Part shown: positions 11,274-19,028 of the stretch, piece by piece
Numbering within the stretch: the stretch's first letter is position 1
How the letters are laid out: every line of letters begins with the position of its first letter
From: a virus
Virus record (IMG/VR): IMGVR_UViG_3300006875_000182
Location: 1 to 22,643 of that record
Strand: one strand, 5' to 3'
DNA length: 22,643 nucleotides
Program-made: the position numbers and the translations under genes
Notes under the pieces: model-generated
What the model was told of the DNA's origin: nothing
Seen by the model: the letters and a program-made list of their open reading frames with translations, nothing else
Database searches by the model: none

Positions 11274-11317
11274 TTGACTGGCTTTTCTTTTGTCTACTCT
11301 GTGTGATCGCAGAATGA
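11270..11317 (+). CDS. 15-residue hydrophobic micro-ORF
   Basis: MIDWLFFCLLCVIAE. It has a good AGGAG six bases upstream, starts in an ATGA overlap and ends in an ATGA overlap with the next gene, which has no ribosome binding site of its own. It may be a small membrane peptide or simply a coupling peptide that delivers ribosomes to the next start. Confidence 0.4.
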   Translation: MIDWLFFCLLCVIAE

Positions 11318-11469
11318 AAACCAAAATGCTCAAACTCGCCAGGAAGCTCTGGACTAACCCAGAAATTCCTAAAGACGTACAGCGCATCTATCAAAAGAGA
11401 TGGATTCGCTCTATCCGAACTCTCGGAAAGAACTGGCAACTCGCAACCTATGAGGAACGCAGATGCTGA
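11314..11469 (+). CDS. Small basic protein (51 aa)
   Basis: Strongly basic: it begins MKTKMLKLARKLWTNPEIPK and then RIYQKRWIRSIRTLGKNW. Probably helical and possibly nucleic-acid binding (inference from charge). No ribosome binding site precedes the ATG; translation is probably coupled to the 15-residue frame that overlaps it. It overlaps the next start by 7 nt. Confidence 0.5.
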   Translation: MKTKMLKLARKLWTNPEIPKDVQRIYQKRWIRSIRTLGKNWQLATYEERRC

Positions 11470-11555
11470 AAATCCTGTGTTTTTTCGGACTCCACACCCG
11501 AACAATGATCAACAAACGCATCAGGTGTAAACGCTGTGGAAGGTTCATCAAATGA
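11463..11555 (+). CDS. Tiny basic protein with CxxC (30 aa)
   Basis: MLKILCFFGLHTRT followed by RCKRCGRFIK: half a zinc ribbon on a basic tail, as in very short phage proteins. GAGG lies seven bases before the ATG at 11463, and its stop overlaps the next ATG (ATGA). It could bind metal as a dimer. Function unknown. Confidence 0.5.
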   Translation: MLKILCFFGLHTRTMINKRIRCKRCGRFIK

Positions 11556-11785
11556 GAGCAATCGAGCTTTGCCACGCCTATCTGATAGGAGCAACCATCC
11601 ACACACCAGATGGAAACAGATCACCCACCAAGGAAGAGGTGATCAAGGCAATCATGGATGAACTCAACCAGGTCAGCACACACGCAGAAGGCTGCTGGTC
11701 TTGGGGGCCATCTCACTATATGTGCGCTTATAGAAAATGTACCGAATCAGACAAGCACTCGAAGTCCTTGAATCAGGCCCAATGA
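11552..11785 (+). CDS. Small protein (77 aa), function unknown
   Basis: The core is MRAIELCHAYLIGATIHTPD, KEEVIKAIMDELNQVSTHAE and GCWSWGPSHYMCAYRKC. The last 20 residues overlap the next gene in another frame and may be an over-long tail. GGAAGG lies eight bases before the ATG. No family is recognised; several Cys and His residues could bind metal. Confidence 0.6.
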   Translation: MRAIELCHAYLIGATIHTPDGNRSPTKEEVIKAIMDELNQVSTHAEGCWSWGPSHYMCAYRKCTESDKHSKSLNQAQ

Positions 11786-12183
11786 CAGGCGCGGAGATCG
11801 CAGAGGCCATCGGCATCGATAGACACCTCACATCTCAGATGATGCTCAAGCTCATCAAAGCCTCTCCCAAATGCCCACAACGCGCCCATGTTTGCGCGTG
11901 GACGTATGACCAGCGCGGTCAGAGGAAGTATCCTCGTGCGGTCTATGCGTTCGGGCCAGGGCCAAATACTCGAAAGCCTAAGCCAAACCCTCTCGCAGTC
12001 AAACGAGACTACGAGGCCCGGAAAAAATCCATCCTGAAGACCTCGAGCGTCTTCAATCTTGCCATACCGCTGAAATGTTTACGCTACCCCGTTACACATG
12101 GGACAAAGACCGAGAACTCTGCCTACAGTGCAAACACTACAGAGAAGGATACGGAAAGCACAGAGATCACGGAGACCATCTAG
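11737..12183 (+). CDS. Winged-helix DNA-binding protein (148 aa)
   Basis: Residues 1-45 form a winged-helix start (YRIRQALEVLESGPMTGAEI, then IGIDRHLTSQMMLKLIK), followed by YDQRGQRKYPRAVYAFGPGP and a basic linker with AVKRDYEARKKSILKTSSVF. The last 40 residues overlap the next gene in another frame and look non-native. An ATG at 11782 would make an ATGA junction with the previous gene but would cut the first helix, so 11737 is preferred although it lacks a good ribosome binding site. Probably a late-early regulator or DNA-binding accessory protein. Confidence 0.65.
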   Translation: MYRIRQALEVLESGPMTGAEIAEAIGIDRHLTSQMMLKLIKASPKCPQRAHVCAWTYDQRGQRKYPRAVYAFGPGPNTRKPKPNPLAVKRDYEARKKSILKTSSVFNLAIPLKCLRYPVTHGTKTENSAYSANTTEKDTESTEITETI

Positions 12184-12383
12184 TGATGTTATGTGACATG
12201 AATCCCTACAAGGGCACTCGAGGAATCGGAACGTGCAGCGACAACCGCACCAGGGGGCCGTGCAAGGACGGCAGGCTATTTCAGAGCAAGGACAGCCTGG
12301 TAGCGCCGAGTCCTGTCCTCAATGCCAATCGTTCCTCCGTTGATGCGCTTCGTCAGCCCAACGAAATCATCAGCATCGGCTAA
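12075..12383 (+). CDS. Cys/His-rich protein running into the lysis region (102 aa)
   Basis: CLQCKHYREGYGKHRDHGDH, then MLCDMNPYKGTRGIGTC and GPCKDGRLF give a zinc-binding-type core of about 68 residues, resembling small phage proteins I recall as ending near GRLF. The last 34 residues are antisense to the end of the endolysin gene and look accidental. No ribosome binding site is seen before the ATG, which lies 109 nt inside the previous gene. Function unknown. This is the last gene of the rightward operon. Confidence 0.6.
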   Translation: MFTLPRYTWDKDRELCLQCKHYREGYGKHRDHGDHLVMLCDMNPYKGTRGIGTCSDNRTRGPCKDGRLFQSKDSLVAPSPVLNANRSSVDALRQPNEIISIG

Positions 12384-12914
12384 TGGCCCACATTTGTTCT
12401 CCACCCAGAACCACACCGCAGATAGAGCAGCGTATTGAGGCTGGAGAAGGAGATCAGGCTTCGAGAGAAGATCAATCCCTATACCCTCTCCACATTTGGT
12501 GTAGTTCGTTTTTCCGGTGAGTTGCTTCAGCCCCCGTCCTCTGAACTTCCACCCATCGCCGGATTCAATCGGCCCATTGCCCATCCTGGCGGCATAGACC
12601 ACATTCGCTATCGATTCAGGCTTTCGATGTAAAGCCAGTGCGAACTTGTTGGGCTGGTTCTTCCCGTCCTTCTTGACGGGCTTTTTGTTCTCCAGGATGG
12701 CGAATCGGTTGGGCCAGATCGCACACAATCCATCTGCTGAATAGTTCAGATTCTCCTGAAGGAGTGTGTATCCACCTGACTCATGGGCAGTCTGAGCAAT
12801 CCAGGCCGCGATCTGCTTTTCAGATGAGATGCCATATCGGGCCAAAGCGCTTTCAACGTGAGAGACCCAGCTTTCTGGGTTCTTCACTCCAGCGGCCTTG
12901 AGCTTCTCAATCAC
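12276..12914 (-). CDS. Endolysin, GH19 chitinase-like family
   Basis: This 212-residue enzyme should cleave peptidoglycan to release progeny. Seen are IAAWIAQTAHESGGYTLLQE (35-54), with probable catalytic Glu45 and Glu54, the following NLNYSA (55-60), the FRGRGLKQLTGKTNY signature in the middle, and TKRINGG near the end. These are family GH19 lysozyme features. It has no signal peptide, so it needs the holin. The start is a GTG at 12914 overlapping the holin stop (GTGA). Its 3' end overlaps the oppositely directed Cys-rich gene by 108 nt. Confidence 0.92.
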   Translation of the reverse strand: MIEKLKAAGVKNPESWVSHVESALARYGISSEKQIAAWIAQTAHESGGYTLLQENLNYSADGLCAIWPNRFAILENKKPVKKDGKNQPNKFALALHRKPESIANVVYAARMGNGPIESGDGWKFRGRGLKQLTGKTNYTKCGEGIGIDLLSKPDLLLQPQYAALSAVWFWVENKCGPLADADDFVGLTKRINGGTIGIEDRTRRYQAVLALK

Positions 12915-13387
12915 TTCTTGTCCTTGTTACGCGATCCAAGGCTCGACCCAAGCAGGAACTGGAACATCGAGGCCACCATCGTTCCCAAAACGAATCCAAG
13001 GATCGTGTCAGCGAATCGGATGTTTGCTTCAGGAATCTCACCGAACGTGATGAACCCGATATAGGTTGCTGACAAAAGAGACCAAAAAGTAATGAAGAAA
13101 TAAACATAGCGGCGCACCAATGGGTCATCAGAGTCCATCGCCTTGAGTTGCATCTCACGAGCGCCCTGCATATTCTTCAGGTCAATCTCAGCCATGAACT
13201 CCTCATGCTTCATGGCGGCTTCCTTGAGCTTGGCCACATCGTTCGCATCCATCTGGCCTTCAGGCTTTAGCTCAACGCCGAGCTTCTGCTGGACGTAATC
13301 CACGCCCTTCTCCATGACCGCATCAGCAACCTTTGGGAGACCGTTGGAGATCAGTCCTGAGACGATGGAAGCGATGATAGGCAGCAT
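12911..13387 (-). CDS. Holin, 3-TM type (gene-transfer-release family)
   Basis: This 158-residue protein should form the inner-membrane lesion that lets the endolysin out. It has an N-terminal hydrophobic stretch (LPIIASIVSGLISNGLP), an amphipathic and charged middle (about 40-90), and two strong membrane segments (about 94-112: VYFFITFWSLLSATYIGFI, and about 127-148: ILGFVLGTMVASMFQFLL). The layout matches the 'holin of 3TMs, for gene-transfer release' family. It sits directly upstream of the endolysin and downstream of another small membrane protein. Confidence 0.82.
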   Translation of the reverse strand: MLPIIASIVSGLISNGLPKVADAVMEKGVDYVQQKLGVELKPEGQMDANDVAKLKEAAMKHEEFMAEIDLKNMQGAREMQLKAMDSDDPLVRRYVYFFITFWSLLSATYIGFITFGEIPEANIRFADTILGFVLGTMVASMFQFLLGSSLGSRNKDKK

Positions 13388-13680
13388 TAGTTTTCCTTTG
13401 ACTCAGGAACGTCAGGCTTCTTCTCTTCGGCCAGCTTGTCATTCAGCACATCTTTTCCTTTGATGGCCAGGAGAGTGGCGAGACTTCCCAGGATGTACTT
13501 GCTCATATCAGAGAGAAGAAAGAAGAACTGTTTGTCAGCAGGAGCGATTCCACTCATGGGCTGAGTGATGAACACAAGAGAGTACAGAGCAAGGAAGACC
13601 ATGCCCATTACTGTCATCGCAAATACGATCCCGATAAAGAACCGCAGCATCGAGTCAAGTTGCTCAGGTGTGTACTTCAC
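13387..13680 (-). CDS. Two-TM membrane protein of lysis block (97 aa)
   Basis: Two membrane segments (about 14-38: FFIGIVFAMTVMGMVFLALY; about 63-75: KYILGSLATLLAI) and a charged C-terminal tail. Proteins with a similar FGIGIVFA...LYS..FITQP pattern occur beside lysis genes in aquatic phages. It may be a second holin, an antiholin or a spanin partner. The start is a GTG at 13680 overlapping the lipoprotein stop (GTGA). Confidence 0.7.
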   Translation of the reverse strand: MKYTPEQLDSMLRFFIGIVFAMTVMGMVFLALYSLVFITQPMSGIAPADKQFFFLLSDMSKYILGSLATLLAIKGKDVLNDKLAEEKKPDVPESKEN

Positions 13681-13856
13681 TTCTCGTTCTCCATCTTCAT
13701 GTCTGTGGGACGATTGAGTTGATCAGGACACACTCCATTCACGGCACAACCAGGCCGCTGACAGGACGGATCGTTCCAGTTCGCAGGGTCTTGGCACGGA
13801 TACCGGAAGCGCTCCTGGCATCCAGCGAGGAACACGAGAAGAATCAGAATCCGCAT
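13677..13856 (-). CDS. Small lipoprotein, candidate outer-membrane spanin (59 aa)
   Basis: MRILILLVFLAGC is a short signal sequence with a lipobox (LAGC, Cys13), so the mature protein should be lipid-anchored. The mature part holds ERFRYPCQDPANW and further cysteines (PSCQRPGCAVNGVC). Lipoproteins of this pattern stand in the lysis block of aquatic phages and could act as o-spanin, like Rz1, although the mature part is Cys-rich rather than Pro-rich. AAGGTGA precedes the ATG at 13856, 13 nt inside the previous gene. Confidence 0.72.
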   Translation of the reverse strand: MRILILLVFLAGCQERFRYPCQDPANWNDPSCQRPGCAVNGVCPDQLNRPTDMKMENEK

Positions 13857-14335
13857 GATTTCGTCACCTTGCAGTGATCCCAACCAACATACGCAGCCGC
13901 ACCAAGACCTCCTAAAGCACCCACAATCAGCATTGCGCCAATCATTGCCTCAATCATCGCCGCGGTCTCTTTTCTGCGCCTCTCAGCGGCTTCTTTCTCT
14001 CGCCTGGCCTCGTGAGCATCATCCCGGTTCATCATGGCAACACGGGTCTGAATGTCCTGCCATACGTCGGCATTGCCAGTCTGGAAGAACAACATCTTCA
14101 GTTCTTCCTCGAACTGCTTTTGTTGCATCAACTCCAGTTCAATCTGGATTGCAGCCCCCATGTTGGAGCCGCCCTTCTTCTTCGCTTGTTTGACCGCCTT
14201 CGTCGCTTCGTGCTTTGCGTCGAAATACTTACCAAGCAAAGGCCCCAAAGACCGCACATCATCGACAGTCTTCGAGGCTTTCTTGATCAGATTGACAGCG
14301 GTAGAAACCGCCGCCATTGCGGTCAACGGATCCAT
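13844..14335 (-). CDS. Coiled-coil membrane protein, candidate inner spanin (163 aa)
   Basis: The N-terminus (MDPLTAMAAVSTAVNLIKKA) and charged helical centre (HEARREKEAAERRRKETAAM at about 108-127) lead to one C-terminal membrane segment (about 130-152: IGAMLIVGALGGLGAAAYVG). Being paired with a small lipoprotein suggests an i-spanin/o-spanin role. However, the membrane segment is C-terminal, the reverse of classical Rz, so a virion or membrane-remodelling role is also possible. The ATG at 14335 overlaps the previous stop by one base. Confidence 0.65.
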   Translation of the reverse strand: MDPLTAMAAVSTAVNLIKKASKTVDDVRSLGPLLGKYFDAKHEATKAVKQAKKKGGSNMGAAIQIELELMQQKQFEEELKMLFFQTGNADVWQDIQTRVAMMNRDDAHEARREKEAAERRRKETAAMIEAMIGAMLIVGALGGLGAAAYVGWDHCKVTKSCGF

Positions 14336-14496
14336 TACAGTTTGATCACTAGATTGAGCAGGAGAAGGATGATCGCCCCTGCACTACCGATCAGGATCGT
14401 CTCTAAGCGCTTCAGACGGGCATTGATGCCGCTATAGCGCTCCGCACAGACTTGCTCATGTGTCGCTAGACGTGCTTCCACCTCGGTCACCATCAT
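14335..14496 (-). CDS. Small membrane protein with coiled-coil start (53 aa)
   Basis: TEVEARLATHEQVCAERYSG followed by NARLKRLE is a heptad-like helix; TILIGSAGAIILLLLNLVIK is one membrane segment. Very similar short proteins are common beside phage lysis genes, with unknown role, and may be holin-like. Two adjacent ATG codons (14496 and 14493) share a GAGGA site; spacing favours the second. It overlaps the preceding gene by 41 nt. Confidence 0.7.
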   Translation of the reverse strand: MMVTEVEARLATHEQVCAERYSGINARLKRLETILIGSAGAIILLLLNLVIKL

Positions 14497-14695
14497 CTTT
14501 CCTCAGCGAGTTTTTAAGCATGGAAAGGAAAGCCTCCTTCCCGACCCTCAGTTGATCCAGTTGGAATTGGCACGAGGCCAACTTGCGATCCAAATCCACA
14601 CAATGCTCCAAAAGCATCTTCTGCTCTTGAGAGAAAGTATCCAGATCGTATTCCTGTCCGTCAATCGTCACAGTGGGGGTTTTGTTGTTGCCCAT
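14456..14695 (-). CDS. DUF6447-like small phage protein (79 aa)
   Basis: The N-terminal TVTIDGQEYDLDTFSQEQKM followed by a coiled coil (about 30-65: LDRKLASCQFQLDQLRVGKE) matches the DUF6447-type layout seen behind tail genes of many aquatic phages. Role unknown. AGGAG precedes the ATG at 14695, and a CCGCTG/CAGCGG hairpin (14711-14730) lies just before that site. The last 15 residues overlap the next gene. Confidence 0.7.
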   Translation of the reverse strand: MGNNKTPTVTIDGQEYDLDTFSQEQKMLLEHCVDLDRKLASCQFQLDQLRVGKEAFLSMLKNSLRKDDGDRGGSTSSDT

Positions 14696-14710
14696 TGTTT
14701 TCTCCTGATA

Positions 14711-14730
14711 CCGCTGTCAAGGGCCAGCGG
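14711..14730 (-). promoter_or_regulatory. Hairpin just upstream of a ribosome binding site
   Basis: CCGCTG and CAGCGG form a six-pair stem with an eight-base loop in the 45-bp gap between two post-fibre genes. A smaller CGGG-CAA-CCCG stem precedes it. There is no T-tract, so it is more likely an mRNA processing or stability element than a terminator. Confidence 0.35.
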
Positions 14731-14740
14731 GTTGCCCGTG

Positions 14741-15037
14741 TTATGCCGCCCAGGGCAGTCCATGAAGAACAGGAGGATTGGCCATTGCAGCCAACTGAGC
14801 ATCCAGAGCAGCTTCCTTAGCAGCCACACCTTCAGCACCCCAGCGAGCATTGAGCCAGCCTTTGACTTCATTCTCGGTGAGTTGATTGAATGGCTTGAAA
14901 GTGCCTTCTTCGGTGAAGGACTCAGTGCCGTACTGCGATGCAGTGAACTCGCCTTGAGTCTTGGTTACTGTCCAGTGGACTACCGTGACGAAACCGTCTG
15001 CGGCTACGCGATCCATTTGGTTGATGATGATTTCCAT
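14741..15037 (-). CDS. Conserved phage protein following tail fibre (98 aa)
   Basis: WTVTKTQGEFTASQYGT near the start, an acidic middle and the ending AMANPPVLHGLPWAA are typical of a small family found directly after tail-fibre genes in many phages (I recall it as DUF7936). Its function is not known; position suggests a fibre-associated or assembly role. It lies 15 bp after the fibre gene with a usable site before the ATG at 15037. Confidence 0.72.
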   Translation of the reverse strand: MEIIINQMDRVAADGFVTVVHWTVTKTQGEFTASQYGTESFTEEGTFKPFNQLTENEVKGWLNARWGAEGVAAKEAALDAQLAAMANPPVLHGLPWAA

Positions 15038-15052
15038 GATGGTTCCTTTCGG

Positions 15053-17038
15053 TTAAATGCCTGCGGCTGCGAGGCGGCGTTCCAGTTCTTCGATGCGCTT
15101 CATTGCTTCTTGCAGGGCTTTGATGGCAGCGAAATAAATGTCCTTGGTATAGACCGTTTTAAACGGTATGCCATCTTCCGGCGTTTCACCAAACCCATCC
15201 GCATCCACCCACACCGGCTCAACAGTTTCCACCTGCTGCGCGATAACACCGAGGTTTACATCGTCGTGCGTCTGGTCGTTGTACTTGTAGGTGACAATTT
15301 CCAATGCGCCAATCTTGCTCCACATTGACGCAGCGGGATTGATTTCCTTCTTTGTACGTGCATCCGATAGGTCTACGTTGTTGGCTTGGTAGTTGGCGAT
15401 TCCGCCGTTGGAACGAATGGTCGCCCTTGTTGCTGCGTTATCTTGGCATGATAAAAATACGTTTCCAGTGCCGTTTGGAGCAGCACCAGAGTAATAAACT
15501 CTTGCACCATAACAATTTGCTGCGGTTGCTACTGGGGTTGTTATGTTGACGATGTAATCTGCGTCTGCTCCAGAAGCCGTCAGTTCATGATACGTTCCAG
15601 TGCTGCCTAAATACGTTCCGTTATTACTCGCCTTGAAATACCCACCCGAGGTAATCCGGGCGCGGCCTGTACTGTTGGTCATCAGCACAAGGTCGGTATT
15701 GGAGGTCGTTCCAAAATAAGGCAGACCTGCGCTGATGAACGAACTTACCTCAACACCAGAGCGAGTGAACCGGAACATATTTCCACCGGACACATCACCG
15801 ACATCAAGGGCATAACTTCCAGAAGTCACCCCGACGAGCAATCGACCCGTCGCATCCAAGGTCATGGCTTGGGTAAAGGAGATGGCGTTTCCTGCGGTGC
15901 CTGAGGGGGCGGTGTACCACTGATGCTGTCCGTCGTTTTGTTCGTATCGTGTTGCGTAATTTGTGGCTATGTACGTCCACGCTGGAGTTGCGTTTAAATA
16001 AGCATTAGATGCAAAATAATTTCTTGCGGCTGTATCTGTTCTTCCGGCAATTACACCGCCAGCACCGATTTGCATTGCTTTAGTGCTTGACCACCACGCA
16101 CTCGGCGTCACCCCGAGGCCGAGGTTGCCGGAGGAGTCGAAAGTGGCTGTAGTAGTGCCTGCGGGTCGGATGCTAAAGTTGTTTGTGCCACCATCACAAG
16201 CAAGACGAACATACCCGCCGCTACCTTCAACAAGGTCAATCGCGGCAGAACCGCCAGCACCAGAACGGCTAAATCGTCCAATGGTGAATGCGGTTGACAG
16301 AACATCTAACTTATACGCAGGCGAACTCGTCCCAATGCCCAACCCGGTGGAGGTGAGGCGCATTTGTTCGGAACCGGAAGTTGCAAACACAAATGGTGTT
16401 GCGCCGGTGCTCCAAAGAACACTTGCGTAAGCAGTGGTGCCGAAAGTAGTACCGGCAGAGTTCTCAATGCCGATATAGAAATTACCGCCAGTATTTACAT
16501 GGTTCTGCCAAACAGAACTGGTTCCGGCAGTAGAAGTAAACGTGCTTCTTGCCGAAGGCGCGGCGACGTTAAGCGTATATGTGAGAGTGTTGGTGCCAAT
16601 ACCAAAGTTCGTCCCATCAAACGTCAGCGCACTCCCCGTGGTCAGCACCTTGCTGCCGTTGAGGTACGCCACGCCGTTGGCGGTGCCTCCGGAGAGCGTA
16701 ACGGTGGAGGAGGTGGTGAGGGTGGTGAACGATCCCGCAGCAGCAGTCGTCCCGCCAATCGCAGGAGGAGACGCGAGGTATGTCGAGAAACCAGCCCCTG
16801 AGACAGTAGAAGACGCACTCAGAGTGGTGAACGCACCAGCAGCAGCCGTAGTCGTTCCCACTGGGCCGTTGAATGAGTCACCAGCAGTACCAGCCTGGAA
16901 GTCCTTGAGCTGGGCCATGAGTTCACGGATGGCATCATTGATGCCAGATGGGGCGCAGCCCTCGGCCAGGTTAATTCCATCAATGTCAGTATTGTTCCCC
17001 GGCGTAGCCGAGAACTCTGAAATCTTTGTCTTTGCCAT
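15053..17038 (-). CDS. Tail fibre/spike with C-terminal S74 chaperone domain
   Basis: This 661-residue protein should bind the host surface as a trimer. The N-terminus (KISEFSATPGNNTDIDGINL and DAIRELMAQLKDF) is a common virion-attachment start. Repeats follow: TTAAAGAFTTLSAS and TTAAAGSFTTLTTS, then LGIGTSSPAYKLDV and LGLGVTPSAWW. The C-terminus (about 556-661: LSDARTKKEI, LGVIAQQVE, then a coiled coil to the end) is the peptidase S74 intramolecular chaperone, which normally cleaves itself off just before the Ser (Ser558 here). AAGGA precedes the ATG. The middle has lower G+C than its flanks. Confidence 0.9.
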   Translation of the reverse strand: MAKTKISEFSATPGNNTDIDGINLAEGCAPSGINDAIRELMAQLKDFQAGTAGDSFNGPVGTTTAAAGAFTTLSASSTVSGAGFSTYLASPPAIGGTTAAAGSFTTLTTSSTVTLSGGTANGVAYLNGSKVLTTGSALTFDGTNFGIGTNTLTYTLNVAAPSARSTFTSTAGTSSVWQNHVNTGGNFYIGIENSAGTTFGTTAYASVLWSTGATPFVFATSGSEQMRLTSTGLGIGTSSPAYKLDVLSTAFTIGRFSRSGAGGSAAIDLVEGSGGYVRLACDGGTNNFSIRPAGTTTATFDSSGNLGLGVTPSAWWSSTKAMQIGAGGVIAGRTDTAARNYFASNAYLNATPAWTYIATNYATRYEQNDGQHQWYTAPSGTAGNAISFTQAMTLDATGRLLVGVTSGSYALDVGDVSGGNMFRFTRSGVEVSSFISAGLPYFGTTSNTDLVLMTNSTGRARITSGGYFKASNNGTYLGSTGTYHELTASGADADYIVNITTPVATAANCYGARVYYSGAAPNGTGNVFLSCQDNAATRATIRSNGGIANYQANNVDLSDARTKKEINPAASMWSKIGALEIVTYKYNDQTHDDVNLGVIAQQVETVEPVWVDADGFGETPEDGIPFKTVYTKDIYFAAIKALQEAMKRIEELERRLAAAGI

Positions 17039-17048
17039 GATTTATTCC

Positions 17049-19019
17049 TTATTCAATCAGTCCGGGAACAAGAGACACGGCCCCGGCAGTTCCAGCAGCC
17101 CTCTTTGCGGCTTCATCCAACAAATATCGCTCATAAGCACTCAGTTGACGAAGAGCCTGAACATTTGCCCGAGGATCGCCCAACTTGAATAGCAACTTTC
17201 CTAGTTCTTCGGCAGTTTGACCAGCAACCCCTTGACCTTGTGCGCGTAGGTATCCGAGAGTTCCCTTGATAGGGCCTTGCTCAATCATCTGACCAATGAA
17301 TGTCGGAGACTCTTCTAGTCCTTGTGCGGCAAGTTGACGCTGCATCGTTGCAGAGTTTCCAAGAATCTTCTCTTGAGTTGAGCGCATAGAAGCCTCTAGG
17401 CTCATGTTGCGCTCAAACGCTCGGAATGAGTCCTCATCTGGGAACAGAACTTTAATACGATCACGCTCCGCTTGCGATCCGAAAATACGCTTACGCATAT
17501 CAGCAGAGTCTTTAGCGGTGTCAATCTTTTGCCTGAGAGCGTCAATCGCCCCAATCCGATAAGCCTCTGCCTCCGAAGGATTGAGCTTGTTGAATTCCCT
17601 CTTTGCTGCATCAGGACTCAACTTCATAAAGTCCTGGCCTCTCCGGGTTGCGTCAATGATCTCAGCATCACCAGCAAATGCTTTTCGAGCCTGACCATAT
17701 TCAGGGACAGCATCATCAATCGTGCGAAGAAACTCGTTCTTCTTGTCACGGTAGACCTTGCCTAATTGCGTCACCTTACCCGTTACAGCATCAGTTTCCT
17801 TCTCAATCAGGACATCAAGGCCGCGCTTTATCTGGTCAAGAACCTCAACCGTTGGGCGAGTCAAGTCCATCTCACGTCCTTCAGCCTCAAGCAAGTCCTT
17901 TGCTTCTTTGGATGCCTTCTTAAATTGAGGCAACTTCAAGAAACCCGCTATGCGAGGATCATCTACCACCCCATAGTCATAGGCGGCGCGATACAAAGGC
18001 GCAGATGTTTCTTTTTGCCTAGTGGCGATTTGAGCGGAGAATTCAAACGGGTCTTGGAACTCTGCGAGATAACGATTGATGTCTCCCTTGATGCGCTGTG
18101 CCTGTTCCGCACCACGCTCCTCAAGCGCCAATCGAGCAGCCTGTCGAGTTGTTCCAGGATACTTCTGCACAATGTCGCCTAGAGAGCGAACATTCTCGCC
18201 GCCAACATCAACGATCCCAAGAGGTTTGCCGCTGGCGCGTGAACGGAAAATATCCATCGCAAGCGATCCTGGAGTGCCTTGGTCTCGATAGATCGCCTCT
18301 AACAGCTTTTCCTGCGCTCGTTTAGCAGCATCAATTGTTTGTCCAGTAGCCGCTCCAATTGCTTGCCCTGCTCGCTGTACGCCAGGGATTCCACTCGTTA
18401 CATCAACAACCTTCCCGCCAATAGCACCCGCGACCTTTGTGGCTCCAGGCGCAACAGCACCAACAATGCCGCCAGTCGTTGCACCACCAGTCGCAGCAGC
18501 CAATCGCTGACCCGGATCAGCTTCTCCAGCAGCAGTCAAAGCACCAGTAGTGGTTCCTGCAACGACAGACGGGGCAATTGTTGATGCAGCCCTACCAGCA
18601 CGTCCGGCCTGGGTAGCCATTTGAGCTAGTCGAGCCTGCCCCAAGAAAGGAACAAAAGCATACGGAAGACCACCAACCAACTGACCAACCGTTGACGCGA
18701 CAGGGGACTCTTGCTCGTACTTTTGTTTTGCGATATTCAGAGCGGCAAGGTTCTCTTCGTAAGTCCCCTGCCCAGCCAATGCTCTAGCCCGAGCTTCAAG
18801 CTCATCAGCGGCCCCGAAGGTAAGACCTTGAGCAAGTGCGCGACCAAACCCAAACTCTGCCGTTCTTCCACCTGCTTTCTTTGACAGATCAACAGCACGA
18901 ACGAATGTATCTCTGTTGAATCCTTCTTGCCTTAGATAGTTGGTGATGTCATCTTCAGGAGCACCGGCCTCAATCATCTTGCGAAGATTGCCGCTAACAC
19001 GTTCGACGTTCTGAGACAT
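17049..19019 (-). CDS. Large virion/ejection-type protein (656 aa)
   Basis: The N-terminal FGFGRALAQGLTFGAADELE (about 57-76) and a long Gly/Ala-rich region (about 105-230, with VAGTTTGALTAAGEAD and GGIVGAVAPGATKVAGAIGG) resemble membrane-interacting glycine-zipper parts of phage DNA-ejection proteins. The rest is helical and charged (residues about 260-600). It probably travels in the virion and helps DNA cross the envelope, as P22 gp7/gp16/gp20 or T7 gp14-16 do. No enzymatic motif is seen. AAGGAG precedes the ATG at 19019. Confidence 0.75.
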   Translation of the reverse strand: MSQNVERVSGNLRKMIEAGAPEDDITNYLRQEGFNRDTFVRAVDLSKKAGGRTAEFGFGRALAQGLTFGAADELEARARALAGQGTYEENLAALNIAKQKYEQESPVASTVGQLVGGLPYAFVPFLGQARLAQMATQAGRAGRAASTIAPSVVAGTTTGALTAAGEADPGQRLAAATGGATTGGIVGAVAPGATKVAGAIGGKVVDVTSGIPGVQRAGQAIGAATGQTIDAAKRAQEKLLEAIYRDQGTPGSLAMDIFRSRASGKPLGIVDVGGENVRSLGDIVQKYPGTTRQAARLALEERGAEQAQRIKGDINRYLAEFQDPFEFSAQIATRQKETSAPLYRAAYDYGVVDDPRIAGFLKLPQFKKASKEAKDLLEAEGREMDLTRPTVEVLDQIKRGLDVLIEKETDAVTGKVTQLGKVYRDKKNEFLRTIDDAVPEYGQARKAFAGDAEIIDATRRGQDFMKLSPDAAKREFNKLNPSEAEAYRIGAIDALRQKIDTAKDSADMRKRIFGSQAERDRIKVLFPDEDSFRAFERNMSLEASMRSTQEKILGNSATMQRQLAAQGLEESPTFIGQMIEQGPIKGTLGYLRAQGQGVAGQTAEELGKLLFKLGDPRANVQALRQLSAYERYLLDEAAKRAAGTAGAVSLVPGLIE

Positions 19020-19028
19020 ATTTGCTCC

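Noticed and set aside
11274-11300. TTGACT with TACTCT as a plus-strand promoter
   Set aside because: The spacer is only 15 bp and the -10 match is poor. The bases are explained by the 15-residue hydrophobic frame.
14552-15328. 258-residue plus-strand frame opposite post-fibre genes
   Set aside because: It crosses three well-supported minus-strand genes and has no recognisable domain or RBS.
16542-17192. 216-residue plus-strand frame opposite the tail fibre
   Set aside because: It lies fully antisense to the fibre N-terminus and the end of the ejection protein. Its Val/Pro/Ala-rich composition mirrors the fibre repeats.
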